Source of the DNA: Mucilaginibacter auburnensis
GTDB lineage: Bacteria; Bacteroidota; Bacteroidia; Sphingobacteriales; Sphingobacteriaceae
Direction of reading: 5' to 3'
Assembly (NCBI RefSeq): GCF_002797815.1
Contig: NZ_PGFJ01000002.1
Span: 558,001-622,000 of the forward strand
Length of the DNA stretch: 64,000 nucleotides
Positions 42,489 through 51,761 of the stretch are shown here, piece by piece. How positions within the stretch are numbered: the stretch's first letter is position 1; each line of letters begins with the position of its first letter. The position numbers were made by a program, and so were the translations under genes. The notes beneath the pieces are model-generated. The model saw only the letters and a list, made by a program, of their open reading frames with translations. It was not told the origin of the DNA and searched no databases.

Positions 42489-45400
42489 TTACTTGCTGTT
42501 GAAATAGTTTACTTGAATAATTGCTTCATTAAGGTTGCGTACAGCATCCACATATTCATTTTTGACAGACGTTGCCTGATTGATCAGCTGCACCCAATCA
42601 AGGTAATTAATGTTGCCTGCTGCCAGTTGCTGGTTAGCCGTGTTGGTTATAAGCGCGGCATTTTTTAATGCCCTTTCTTCATAATACTGCACGGCCTTTA
42701 CATATCTTTCATGCCTTAAAACGGCTTCCCGGTAAGCGGCTGAAATATTTTGCAATTCCAGTTGATAATTGCCTTGAGCAATTTGCTTATTCAACTGCGC
42801 ACTTTTAATTTGAGCTTTCTGCGCCCCTGCAAAAATGGGAACTCCTACGCCTATCTGTACAGAATTAAAACGATTGGAACCTGTATAAACTTTGTCATCA
42901 GCGCCTGTGCCACGGATGGACATATTATTATAACCAACCGATAAGCCCGGCAATAACTTGCTTTTTTCCAATTTCAAAGAGGCATCGGCGATCTGCTGCT
43001 GCTGCTCAGCTAACTGTAGTACAGGGTGACTTCTGAGTGCAGTTGTATCTGCCAATTGGGTCAAACCAAGTTTATAACCATTTGCTAATGGCGTGTAGGG
43101 AGTGGCCGAATTAAGCAACAACTGAAACTGCAGTTGCAAAATGGCAACATCCTCTTTCAGCGGATTAAGTTGTTGTTCAATTTGCCCTAACAACGTTTCT
43201 GCGCTGGTTTTCTCCAATATGTTAGCCTCGCCTTTTTCTAAACGCAATGCCGACTTTTGGTAGAAGTTGCGGTAAAGGCTATCATTGTACAACAGCAACT
43301 GTCGTTTTTGCTCCAGGAACAACAAAGTGTAAAAAACCTGCGCCACCTGCTTTTTAAGTAAGGCTTGATTCACCGCCACGTTTAACACGCTGCTCCTCCA
43401 CTCCTGTTGCAATACGGCTTTTTGCCTGCTATACACCGTTGGGAAGCTGAATGACTGCGATATACCAATACGCGTATCGGTGTAAGCACTATTGAACTGA
43501 CCAACCTCTGTTGAGATGTTAGCCTGCGATATATTGGCAGATGTACCGATCAAAGCTTCCCTGTACCTGCCCTTTAATTGTTCGTTTTTTACGGATAGGT
43601 TATTTTTTAGAGCGGTATCGATAGCCGCGTTCAATGTGATGGGCTGTTGCGCATTGGCTGTCTGGCTCAAACCGGTTAGCATCAGCATACCTATAACTGT
43701 GACAGCTGTTTTTGACAAACTTGCTTTAAAACCTTTTTCAAACACCATATATAAAACAGGTAATACAAACAAGGTAAGGAAGGTCGCTATCATCAAACCG
43801 CCTATTACTACGGTAGCTAACGGGCGCTGTACCTCAGCGCCGGCTCCGTTACTCATGGCCATAGGTAAAAAGCCCAATGAGGCTACAAAAGCTGTCATGA
43901 GTACGGGACGTAATCTTGATTGTGTGCCCGTAAGTACTATTTCTTTCAGATCGGTCATGCCCTCTTTTTTAAGATTATTAAATTCTGAGATCAATACAAT
44001 GCCGTTCAACACAGCTACACCAAACAAGGCAATAAAACCAACGCCTGCGCTAATGCTAAAAGGCATTCCCCGCAAAGCCAGGAACAAAATGCCCCCAATG
44101 GCCGACAATGGAATGGCAGAATAAATAAGCAAGCCTTGTTTAATGGAATTGAACGCAAAGTACAATAACAGAAAGATTAGCAGCAAGGAAACCGGAACAG
44201 CAACCATTAAACGTTGTTTGGCAGCGTTTAGGTTTTCAAACGCGCCGCCATAGGTTACGTAATATCCGGTAGGTAGTTTAAGCTTTTGCTCAACCTTGCC
44301 CTGTAATTCATTCACAATTGATTCCACGTCGCGCCCGCGAACATTGAACCCTACAATAATGCGGCGCTTGGCATCTTCCCGCTGTATCTGGTTGGGGCCG
44401 TCTTTTATCTGAACGTCGGCTAACTGATAAAGCGGTATTTGCGTTCCCTGTGGGGTTGGAATTAAAAGGTTTCGAATGTCTTGCACATCCTTTTTTTGTT
44501 CGCCGCTTATGCGCACAACAATATCAAATCGCTTTTCGCCCTCAAACAGGGTGCCGGTGCTTTGCCCGGCCAAAGCTGTGTTAATTACCCTGTTTATATC
44601 TTCTATATTCAGTCCGTATTGCGCTATAGCGTTGCGGTTATAGTTGATGGTGATCTGTGGCAAGCCCGATACCGTTTCAACATACAGGTTCTTAGTGCCA
44701 TCAACCGTATTTACTATTTTTCCCAGCTTGGCAGCATAACGTGCAAGTGTGTCCAGATCTTCACCGAAGATCTTACAGACCACATCCTGCCTTGCGCCGG
44801 TCATTAACTCATTAAAACGCATTTGAACAGGAAATTGAAAGCCTGCCGTAACACCCGGAACTGCTTGCAGGGCATTGCCCATTTTTTCGGCAAGCTCGTT
44901 AAAGCTTTTGGCAGATGTCCATTCGCTTTTGGGTTTTAGTATCACCATCATATCGCTGGCCTCCATCGGCATGGGGTCGGTGGGTACTTCGCCACTGCCT
45001 ATTTTGGTTACCACTTTCTCTACCTCAGGGAAGCGCGTTTTTAAAATGTGCGCGGCCTTTTGTGTATTGGTGATGGTGGTATTCAGGTTGCTGCCGGTAA
45101 GCACGCGGGTGTCAACAGCAAAGTCGCCTTCCTCCAACGCAGGAATAAACTCGCCGCCCAAATTGGTTAACACAATTACCGCTATAATAAATAACCCGAT
45201 AACGGTAGCCAATAAAGTTTTCGGAAAGGTTATCACCTTTTCGAGGGTATTGTGGTAGCTCACTACCAACCTTTCCATTATCCTATCGGACAAATTGGGT
45301 TTGTGCTTTATCTTCTTACTTAGGAATACCGAACTCATCATAGGGATATAGGTAAGCGATAAGATGAAAGCACCCAACAGCGCAAAGGCCACGGTCTGCG

Positions 45401-46841
45401 CCATAGGTTTGAACATTTTACCCTCTATGCCTTCCAAAGCGAAAATAGGCAGGTAAACCACGAGTATAATAACCTGACCAAACACCGCGCTGTTCATCAT
45501 TCGTCCTGCGGCTGTAGATACTTCGCGGTCCATATTTTCCTGGTCAATGCTGTCTGCTTTGAGGTATTGTTTGCCATGACTCAGCCGATGCATTACAGCT
45601 TCCACAATAATAACCGCTCCATCTACTATCAATCCAAAATCAAGTGCGCCGAGGCTCATCAGGTTACCGCTAACCCCGAAGATGTTCATCATGATAATGG
45701 CAAACAGCATAGCCAGAGGGATAACCGATGCCACCAGCAAACCCGCCCTCAAATTACCAAGGAACACCACCAGCACAAATACCACAATCAGGGCACCTTC
45801 GGCTAAGTTGCGCTCAACCGTACTGATGGCATTATTTACCATTTTAGTACGGTCGAGGAACGGCTCAACCACCACGCCATCAGGCAAAGTTTTCTGAATT
45901 TGCGCTATACGGTCTTTTACGTTTTTGATCACCTTGCTGCTGTTAGCGCCTTTCAGCATCATAACAACGGCACCGGCAACTTCGCCTTCATCGTTGTAAC
46001 ACATAGCGCCGTAACGAGTAGCGAAGCCGGTTTTTACATTAGCCACATCCTTTATAAAAAGCGGCACACCGCCCTGGTTACCGCGGATAACGGTATTGTT
46101 GATATCATCAATGCTGCCTATCAAACCCTCACTCCGAATGTATAACACTGTTGGCCCTTTTTCAATGTATGCGCCACCGGTGTTTTGATTGTTACGCTCA
46201 AGCGCAGTGAATACATCGTTAATGGTAATGTTGTAGGCCAGCAGTTTATTTGGATCAACCTCGATGGAGTACTGCTTGAGCTTACCGCCAAAGCTGCTTA
46301 CCTCGGCAACGCCCTCCACGCCTAACAGTTGCCTGCGCACTATCCAATCTTGAATGGTGCGGAGGTCTGTCTCATTGAATTTGTTCTCGAATCCTTTTTT
46401 GGGTCTTACCACATATTGGTAGATCTCGCCAAGGCCGGTACTAACCGGACCCAACTCGGGTGTGCCAATGCCTGCGGGTATCTGGGTTTGCACCTGTTGC
46501 AGGCGCTCAGCTACTTGCTGGCGTGCCCAATAAACATCGGTTTTATCATCAAACACAATGGTAACTAATGACAGGCCGAACCGGGAGAAACTCCTGATCT
46601 CCTTAATGCCGGGAATGTTGCTGTTGGCCTGCTCAATTGGGTAGGTAACCAGGCGTTCAATATCGGTAGCGCCGAATGAAGGCGCTATGGTGATCACCTG
46701 CACCTGGTTATCGGTAATATCGGGCACGGCATCAATGGGGAGCCGTGTTGCTTCATAAATACCAAAGCTTATAAGGGCAAACGTAAATAGCCCAATTATA
46801 AGCTTGTTCTTTACAGAAAAAGCTATAATTTGATTTAACAT
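42489..46841 (-). CDS. CzcA/CusA heavy-metal RND pump fused to a TolC-family outer-membrane factor
   Basis: A 1450-residue fusion. Residues 1 to about 1035 are a full CzcA-type pump: TM1, the porter motifs and the TM4 proton-relay triad Asp401, Asp407 and Glu414 (DFGLIVDGAVIIVEA). Residues about 1060-1450 are a TolC-like outer-membrane factor (TLNAAIDTALKNNLSVKNEQ and two helical repeats). Between them lies a hydrophobic segment ending TGLSQTANAQQ that resembles a cleavable Sec signal. Such fusions occur in Bacteroidota. The metal is probably Co/Zn/Cd or Cu, not resolved here. Confidence 0.95.
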   Translation of the reverse strand: MLNQIIAFSVKNKLIIGLFTFALISFGIYEATRLPIDAVPDITDNQVQVITIAPSFGATDIERLVTYPIEQANSNIPGIKEIRSFSRFGLSLVTIVFDDKTDVYWARQQVAERLQQVQTQIPAGIGTPELGPVSTGLGEIYQYVVRPKKGFENKFNETDLRTIQDWIVRRQLLGVEGVAEVSSFGGKLKQYSIEVDPNKLLAYNITINDVFTALERNNQNTGGAYIEKGPTVLYIRSEGLIGSIDDINNTVIRGNQGGVPLFIKDVANVKTGFATRYGAMCYNDEGEVAGAVVMMLKGANSSKVIKNVKDRIAQIQKTLPDGVVVEPFLDRTKMVNNAISTVERNLAEGALIVVFVLVVFLGNLRAGLLVASVIPLAMLFAIIMMNIFGVSGNLMSLGALDFGLIVDGAVIIVEAVMHRLSHGKQYLKADSIDQENMDREVSTAAGRMMNSAVFGQVIILVVYLPIFALEGIEGKMFKPMAQTVAFALLGAFILSLTYIPMMSSVFLSKKIKHKPNLSDRIMERLVVSYHNTLEKVITFPKTLLATVIGLFIIAVIVLTNLGGEFIPALEEGDFAVDTRVLTGSNLNTTITNTQKAAHILKTRFPEVEKVVTKIGSGEVPTDPMPMEASDMMVILKPKSEWTSAKSFNELAEKMGNALQAVPGVTAGFQFPVQMRFNELMTGARQDVVCKIFGEDLDTLARYAAKLGKIVNTVDGTKNLYVETVSGLPQITINYNRNAIAQYGLNIEDINRVINTALAGQSTGTLFEGEKRFDIVVRISGEQKKDVQDIRNLLIPTPQGTQIPLYQLADVQIKDGPNQIQREDAKRRIIVGFNVRGRDVESIVNELQGKVEQKLKLPTGYYVTYGGAFENLNAAKQRLMVAVPVSLLLIFLLLYFAFNSIKQGLLIYSAIPLSAIGGILFLALRGMPFSISAGVGFIALFGVAVLNGIVLISEFNNLKKEGMTDLKEIVLTGTQSRLRPVLMTAFVASLGFLPMAMSNGAGAEVQRPLATVVIGGLMIATFLTLFVLPVLYMVFEKGFKASLSKTAVTVIGMLMLTGLSQTANAQQPITLNAAIDTALKNNLSVKNEQLKGRYREALIGTSANISQANISTEVGQFNSAYTDTRIGISQSFSFPTVYSRQKAVLQQEWRSSVLNVAVNQALLKKQVAQVFYTLLFLEQKRQLLLYNDSLYRNFYQKSALRLEKGEANILEKTSAETLLGQIEQQLNPLKEDVAILQLQFQLLLNSATPYTPLANGYKLGLTQLADTTALRSHPVLQLAEQQQQIADASLKLEKSKLLPGLSVGYNNMSIRGTGADDKVYTGSNRFNSVQIGVGVPIFAGAQKAQIKSAQLNKQIAQGNYQLELQNISAAYREAVLRHERYVKAVQYYEERALKNAALITNTANQQLAAGNINYLDWVQLINQATSVKNEYVDAVRNLNEAIIQVNYFNSK

Positions 46842-46933
46842 GAAATACTGTTGAAATAATTTACATTAAAACCACGCCACAGCACAGCATACTCAGGCCG
46901 GAAGCAGTTTACAGGAAAATAATAACGAAATTA

Positions 46934-47320
46934 TTAACAGGCTTTAGGCGGTTGCCATATACGCGAGAGGTATAAGGACGGTATAAAATCATCCGTTAGC
47001 ATAAAGCGCATTTGTTTTTTGAGCTTGACAGGCTGATGAACGGCTATTTTGATTTTTTGAGGAACTATTACCGGGATAGTGGTACTTAAACACTTATCAA
47101 ACGACTTAAAGGGCAATTGCATATCCTCATCGTAGTCACCGTAATGCGGACTGCCGTGCATGTAGTGCATATCCAGAAAGTCGAGGAAAGAGATGCCGCT
47201 GTTCCAGGCTTTATGCTCTTTATAGTGCTGAAAAACTATAGGCAGTTTCAATAACTGGTGCAGCTCTGTTGTAGAGAACAGGTACGCAACAAGTATCAAT
47301 ATGGCCGTTAGCTTTTTCAA
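46934..47320 (-). CDS. Small secreted protein upstream of the metal pump, His/Asp-rich
   Basis: A 128-residue protein with a signal peptide or N-terminal helix (KKLTAILILVAYLFSTTE). It holds a cluster of potential metal ligands: QHYKEHKAWN, FLDMHYMHGSPHYGDYDED. It lies 92 bp before the RND-TolC gene on the same strand and is probably the operon's first gene. I recall similar unnamed proteins beside Czc operons in Bacteroidota. A metal chaperone or sensor role is inferred only. Confidence 0.65.
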   Translation of the reverse strand: MKKLTAILILVAYLFSTTELHQLLKLPIVFQHYKEHKAWNSGISFLDFLDMHYMHGSPHYGDYDEDMQLPFKSFDKCLSTTIPVIVPQKIKIAVHQPVKLKKQMRFMLTDDFIPSLYLSRIWQPPKAC

Positions 47321-47409
47321 TTGACCCTAAAGTTAAGCAACCTTATTAATTTAACCCAAGCTTAATTGTAATTTCTTTATGAGCACCATAGCTTTTGCTA
47401 CCCTTAAAC

Positions 47410-47533
47410 CGTTTCATCGTCTCACCGGGAAGGTGAGACGATGTGAGACGATATTTTTCATAAAAAACTCACTTACAATAATTTAACTAAAAATAGTGAA
47501 ACGAAAATGAAACGGGTGAAACGATTTTTTTTT
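47410..47533 (-). repeat. 124-bp element of CGTYTCA heptamers, copy 2 (inverted)
   Basis: Read on the minus strand it matches the element at 8064-8185 in heptamer order, spacing and size, with a diverged AT-rich centre. Its end hairpin is a perfect 11-bp stem (ATCGTCTCACC with GGTGAGACGAT). It lies in the 371-bp divergent region between the efflux operon and a response regulator. Confidence 0.8.
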
Positions 47534-47691
47534 AAAATTCACTTATTGAGAAGTAGGTTTAGACAACGTTAATGCCTTTAATCTACTTATACAGACACAC
47601 AAGTTAGTTGGGAGTTTTACAGAACGCTAATAAAAATCAAAAAATTAGCACTATTCCTTTAATTTCACGTTGTATAATAAACGCCGGCCTC
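47534..47691. other. Leader region of the response regulator at 47692
   Basis: AT-rich DNA after the heptamer element, containing an in-frame TTG at 47608 that would lengthen the response regulator by 28 unlikely residues. No hairpin, conserved motif or separate small gene was recognised. Confidence 0.4.
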
Positions 47692-48342
47692 ATGATCAGG
47701 ATCATATTAGCAGAAGACCATAACATAGTACGCAATGGCATCCGGAATCTTTTGGAGAAAGAAAAAGATTTGAAGGTGATTGGCGAAGCGTTGAACGGTC
47801 AGGAGGTTATAGATCTTTTAAACACAGGATTAAAAGCAGACATTATAATGGCTGATGTAAATATGCCATTAATGAGCGGTATAGAAATGAGCGAAAAAGT
47901 TAGCAACGAAGGTGCAAGGCCTAAAATTGTTATTTTGAGCATGCTTGATCATGAACGTTATGTTTTGGAGGCTTTTCAGGCTGGTGCCAGCGGGTATCTC
48001 CTAAAAAACATCAGTGCAGATGAGCTGATCTTCGCGCTCAGACATATTCATGTTGACGGGCGTTACATCTGCTCTGAACTCGCGCTTCGCTTTTTAGATA
48101 AACTCTTAAAAGAACCTGAACCTACAAAATCAGGCACCGAGTCTGCCGTTCAGCTCAGCACCCGCGAAATTGAAGTATTGATGCTGGTTGCTGATGGACT
48201 AACCAATCAGGAAATTGCAGACAAGCTATTTACCAGCAAACGTACTATTGAAGGCAACCGCCAAATTCTGTTAGAAAAAACAGGCACCCGAAATACCGCG
48301 GCCCTTATTCGCTACGCGCTGCAACGCGGTATAATCAATTAA
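47692..48342 (+). CDS. NarL/FixJ-family response regulator (RR1)
   Basis: A 216-residue regulator starting at the ATG at 47692, giving the standard IRIILAEDHNIVRNGI opening. The receiver domain has its phospho-acceptor in IIMADVNMPLMSG, and the C-terminal LuxR-type HTH reads LSTREIEVLMLVADGLTNQE and IADKLFTSKRTIEGNRQ. It is close to the regulator at 48972-49622 (IILADDHNIVRNGIKNLLEKE), indicating duplication. It probably receives phosphate from the NarX-type kinase at 49766-50965. Confidence 0.9.
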   Translation: MIRIILAEDHNIVRNGIRNLLEKEKDLKVIGEALNGQEVIDLLNTGLKADIIMADVNMPLMSGIEMSEKVSNEGARPKIVILSMLDHERYVLEAFQAGASGYLLKNISADELIFALRHIHVDGRYICSELALRFLDKLLKEPEPTKSGTESAVQLSTREIEVLMLVADGLTNQEIADKLFTSKRTIEGNRQILLEKTGTRNTAALIRYALQRGIIN

Positions 48343-48473
48343 CATATAACTCCATTTATTATAGCGTAATAAAAATTGCGTACTTACCGCAGGCCTATTC
48401 GCGTATTTGTACCTGCCCTGTAAAAATAGTTGCAGCTACCTTTACATTATAATCACCTTTAAAAAACAGTATT

Positions 48474-48635
48474 ATGGTAACGGTAGGCGAACACAAGAAA
48501 GTGCTCGTTATTGACAACGATAACAACATACTTGTTGTAATTAACCATGCGCTTGCCAAGCTATTTGATACGTACCAAGTTATTAATTGTATAAACTTCC
48601 TCACATCGGCCAAACAGCCAGCTAATCTATGTTAA
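48474..48635 (+). CDS. Half receiver-domain protein, 53 aa
   Basis: A 53-codon frame from ATG 48474 to TAA 48633-48635 encodes KKVLVIDNDNNILVVINHAL followed by a short helix and strand. This is the first beta-alpha-beta unit of a response-regulator receiver domain: the acidic pair is present (DND) but the frame stops before the phospho-acceptor strand. Its stop overlaps the SSB start (48629), so the two genes are translationally linked. It could be a decayed regulator or a small interaction decoy. Confidence 0.6.
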   Translation: MVTVGEHKKVLVIDNDNNILVVINHALAKLFDTYQVINCINFLTSAKQPANLC

Positions 48636-48994
48636 GTCAATCAACCATTAATAAAGTTCTGCTTTTAGGCAAAATAATGAATGAACCGGTTTGGAGTCAG
48701 GATTCCGGTGAAAAAGCGCTGTGTTTTACCATTGCCACTACCGAAAAAGTTAAAAAGAATGCAGAACATGTACTGCATGAAGAATATCATGACATCCGCT
48801 TAGGCAGTCACCTTGCAAACGACCTTCAACTACGCCGCGGCGAACTGGTATATATACAGGGCAAAATACAAACCAGGCAGTTTGTTGATGAAGAGCAGAT
48901 ACGCCGGTATAAAACCGAGATAGTTGCGTTAAGTGTTGATATAATCACCGCGCCTCAGGCAGAACCACAGCTTAGTCAAGCACACCGTTTTTAA
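48629..48994 (+). CDS. ssb: Single-stranded DNA-binding protein family
   Basis: A 121-residue OB-fold SSB-like protein (INKVLLLGKIMNEPVWSQDS, CFTIATTEKVKKNAEHVLHE, LVYIQGKIQTRQFVDEEQIR). It lacks the long acidic DDDIPF-type tail of housekeeping SSBs, suggesting an accessory copy used in competence, repair or plasmid-like contexts. It begins inside the stop of the half-receiver gene and its end overlaps the convergent response regulator by 23 bp. Confidence 0.85.
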   Translation: MLSQSTINKVLLLGKIMNEPVWSQDSGEKALCFTIATTEKVKKNAEHVLHEEYHDIRLGSHLANDLQLRRGELVYIQGKIQTRQFVDEEQIRRYKTEIVALSVDIITAPQAEPQLSQAHRF

Positions 48995-49622
48995 GCACGA
49001 ATCTAATTAAAGCGGGGGTATTACGTACACCCGTTTTATTGATCATAGCCTGCCTGTGCCCCTCCACCGTTCGTTTACTGGTAAACAGCCGCTCGGCAAT
49101 CTCTTTATTGGTGTAACCCTCCACCATTAGCTTAAGTATACTGATCTCGCGTTCGGAAAAAGTAATATTGGTGGTGGTATTGTTAACTTTTAAAGATGGT
49201 GAGGTCAACATCTCGTCAAGCAAACGCTCAGACAATTCATTACACAGATACCTGTTACCTGCAGCCACATGCCTTATAGCAAACACCAACTCTTCGGCGC
49301 TTATATTTTTGAACAGATAGGCTGATACCCCGGATTGGAATGCCTTTATGATATGGTTGCGGTGATCATGAACAGTAAGCAACATTACTTTAACCGTACT
49401 GCCCATGGCTTTTAACTTTTCGGCCAGTTCAATACCGCCAAGTTTGGGCATGTTCATGTCTGCCAGAATAATATCAGCCTGCGTACCGGTTTCCAAAAGT
49501 TTTAACACATGTTCACCGTCAAAAGCTTCACCAGCTATACGTATGCCACTTTCTTTTTCGAGTAAATTTTTAATACCGTTTCTAACGATGTTGTGATCGT
49601 CGGCCAGTATAATATTGATCAT
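48972..49622 (-). CDS. NarL/FixJ-family response regulator (RR2)
   Basis: A 216-residue regulator: receiver domain with phospho-acceptor in IILADMNMPKLGG and a C-terminal LuxR-type HTH (FSEREISILKLMVEGYTNKE, IAERLFTSKRTVEGHRQ). It follows the NarX-type kinase by 143 bp on the same strand and is its likely partner. It is a close paralogue of RR1 across the half-receiver and SSB genes. Confidence 0.92.
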   Translation of the reverse strand: MINIILADDHNIVRNGIKNLLEKESGIRIAGEAFDGEHVLKLLETGTQADIILADMNMPKLGGIELAEKLKAMGSTVKVMLLTVHDHRNHIIKAFQSGVSAYLFKNISAEELVFAIRHVAAGNRYLCNELSERLLDEMLTSPSLKVNNTTTNITFSEREISILKLMVEGYTNKEIAERLFTSKRTVEGHRQAMINKTGVRNTPALIRFVLKNGVLD

Positions 49623-49765
49623 GATGGATTAAACAATTTTTAGCTACAGCCCGACATTTATTCGGGTTAATTCGAAATGTAAAAATTGATTAATAGATAA
49701 GTAATATCAATACGGCAAATACCTGAAAATTGATGTATTTGCCGAAACTTTTTGGTGAAAAGCCG

Positions 49766-50965
49766 CTAATGTTGATCGGTAGTGGGAATATCGATGGAAA
49801 TGCTGGTACCATTGCCCGGTTTTGACTGAATATTTATCACTCCGTGCAATAAACTTACCTTGTTACGTATGGAAGCCAGACCAATGCCGCGCTGCTGGCT
49901 TTCATCTGCATTATTAATGCCCACGCCATTATCTCTCACTAAAATATTAATGCGGTTGCCTTGTTTTTTAATGTTTAGCAATGCAGTTGTGGCTTTGGAG
50001 TGTTTGATAATATTGGTCATCAACTCCTGTGTTATCCTGAATATGGCCAGCTCAAGGTAACGGTCAAATTTATTATTGCCGATATTGATGGAGCAGTTAA
50101 TTTGCACGCTGTTTGAAAACTGTTTGCATACATCTTCTATAGCTGCGCTCAAACCAAAATCTTCTAAAACCGAAGGCATTAATTCGTGCGATATCCTTCT
50201 GCTTTCATGAATGGCCTGCGCCAATAACTTATCAGTATATTGTTTGTGCTTTTTATAAACTTCAGGATCAGCAATAGCAGCGTCATAGCTTAAGTTGGAA
50301 AGACTTATCATGATGCCGTAAAGTAATTGACCTAAGCCGTTATGTAAACTTTCTGAAACCCGTTTGCGTTCTTCCTCCTGGGTGGCAAGGGTGACCTTAA
50401 AAATTTCCTGTTGCTGGCCAGCTTCAAGGGCGCGCAGTCGTTCCTCGGTTTCTTTTCTGTGGGTTATATCAAGTGTGCTGGTAGCAACACCATCATCCAG
50501 TTTAACTACTGATTGGTAGAACCATCCATTAAACTGTTCGTGTACATACCGCTGCTCATATTGCAGGGGTATTCCGGTATCAATAACAGTTATAAACCGT
50601 TCTACTATACCTTCCTGTATAACCCCGGGGTTATTCTCTAACAGGCTTTTGCCTATAACATCTCCATAAACTGCCTCGGCCGATGCATTATTCAATACCC
50701 AGATAAAGTCAACAATTAGACCCTGATTATTGCGCACAGCCTTAAATACCTGTATCATTTCGGGGGAACTGTCCAAGGTTGCCTGTAGTAAACTGCGACT
50801 GTCCTTTAACTCAGCGGTACGCTCAAGCACTTCTTGTTCAAGCCGCTTACGTTTATTAGGTTCATTAGGAGTTTTATCAAAATCAACACTCTCCTCGTTG
50901 TAGTCGGATGGCTGTTGTATATTATTTGAGGTTGGATGGTGTTTAAGATCAGGATTTGTATTCAT
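49766..50965 (-). CDS. PAS-containing NarX/DesK-type sensor histidine kinase
   Basis: A 399-residue soluble kinase: a coiled N-terminus, a PAS domain (LLQATLDSSPEMIQVFKAVR to about residue 175) and a HisKA_3 module with the phospho-accepting His in ERKRVSESLHNGLGQLLYGI. A HATPase domain follows (DNGVGINNADESQQRGIGLA). No membrane segment is seen. It lies between two NarL-type regulators on the same strand and could phosphorylate several of the three. Confidence 0.92.
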   Translation of the reverse strand: MNTNPDLKHHPTSNNIQQPSDYNEESVDFDKTPNEPNKRKRLEQEVLERTAELKDSRSLLQATLDSSPEMIQVFKAVRNNQGLIVDFIWVLNNASAEAVYGDVIGKSLLENNPGVIQEGIVERFITVIDTGIPLQYEQRYVHEQFNGWFYQSVVKLDDGVATSTLDITHRKETEERLRALEAGQQQEIFKVTLATQEEERKRVSESLHNGLGQLLYGIMISLSNLSYDAAIADPEVYKKHKQYTDKLLAQAIHESRRISHELMPSVLEDFGLSAAIEDVCKQFSNSVQINCSINIGNNKFDRYLELAIFRITQELMTNIIKHSKATTALLNIKKQGNRINILVRDNGVGINNADESQQRGIGLASIRNKVSLLHGVINIQSKPGNGTSISIDIPTTDQH

Positions 50966-51098
50966 TGGTAGTTGTAGCCATTTATTGACTTAAAAATTCA
51001 ATTGAAAAGCAACAGCAACTAAAAATGAGAGCCAAATGTAATGTTTAAATGGCTTAAGCTTTCAACAATATTGCTAATAGTTAAATGAGCGGGCAAAT

Positions 51099-51761
51099 TT
51101 ATCCCACAGTTGACAACTCCAGCAAGCCGTTTAACATGGCAAACTTTATTAGCTCGGGCGTATTACGCACCCCGGCTTTGTTGAGTAATGATTGCCTGTG
51201 CCCTTCTACCGTACGCCTGCTTGTGAATAAGCGATCTGCTATTTCTGTATTGGTAAAACCATCAGCTAATAAAGCCAGTATTTCCATTTCACGTCTGGAT
51301 AGATCAACCGAGACCGGAGATTGCTGCCTGAACTCCCGTTCATTGGCCAAACGCTTGCTCAATCTGGAAGTTACTCCACTGCAAACAAACTGTTTATTTT
51401 GCCCTACCTTACGTATTCCGTAAAGTAATTCATCAAAGTCAGTCTCCTTCAGCACATAACCTGCTACGCCAGCCTTAAAAGCCTGCGATAGGTAGCGGTC
51501 GTCTGTTTCCATGGTTAAAATAACAACCTTTATATCAGGGTATTCTTGCTTGAGCGTTTTGGAGAGGGTTATGCCGCAACTGTCTTCCAGGTGCAGATCA
51601 GTCAGTATAACATCTGGCTCTAAACCGCCCTTAAGCAGGTCCAGCGCTTCGCCTGCACTTTCGGCATTTGCAATTATATGCAAGCCATCTTCCTTCGTCA
51701 GCAAACTGTTTATACCGGCGCGTACAATGCTGTGATTCTCAATCACCAAGATTTTAAGCAT
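51099..51761 (-). CDS. NarL/FixJ-family response regulator (RR3)
   Basis: A 220-residue regulator with receiver phospho-acceptor in VILTDLHLEDSCG and a LuxR-type HTH (LSRREMEILALLADGFTNTE, IADRLFTSRRTVEGHRQ). It is more divergent from RR1 and RR2 in the receiver domain. It lies 133 bp upstream of the NarX-type kinase on the same strand, so the three could be transcribed together. Confidence 0.92.
   Translation of the reverse strand: MLKILVIENHSIVRAGINSLLTKEDGLHIIANAESAGEALDLLKGGLEPDVILTDLHLEDSCGITLSKTLKQEYPDIKVVILTMETDDRYLSQAFKAGVAGYVLKETDFDELLYGIRKVGQNKQFVCSGVTSRLSKRLANEREFRQQSPVSVDLSRREMEILALLADGFTNTEIADRLFTSRRTVEGHRQSLLNKAGVRNTPELIKFAMLNGLLELSTVG

Noticed and set aside
43516..44124. 202-codon plus-strand open frame opposite the RND-TolC gene
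   Set aside because: It is antisense to strongly conserved pump sequence, its translation is low-complexity Ser/Pro/Thr-rich, and it has no plausible start signals.
48395..48613. 72-codon minus-strand open frame
   Set aside because: It is the antisense of the half-receiver gene at 48474-48635, which has recognisable REC sequence and a coupled neighbour.
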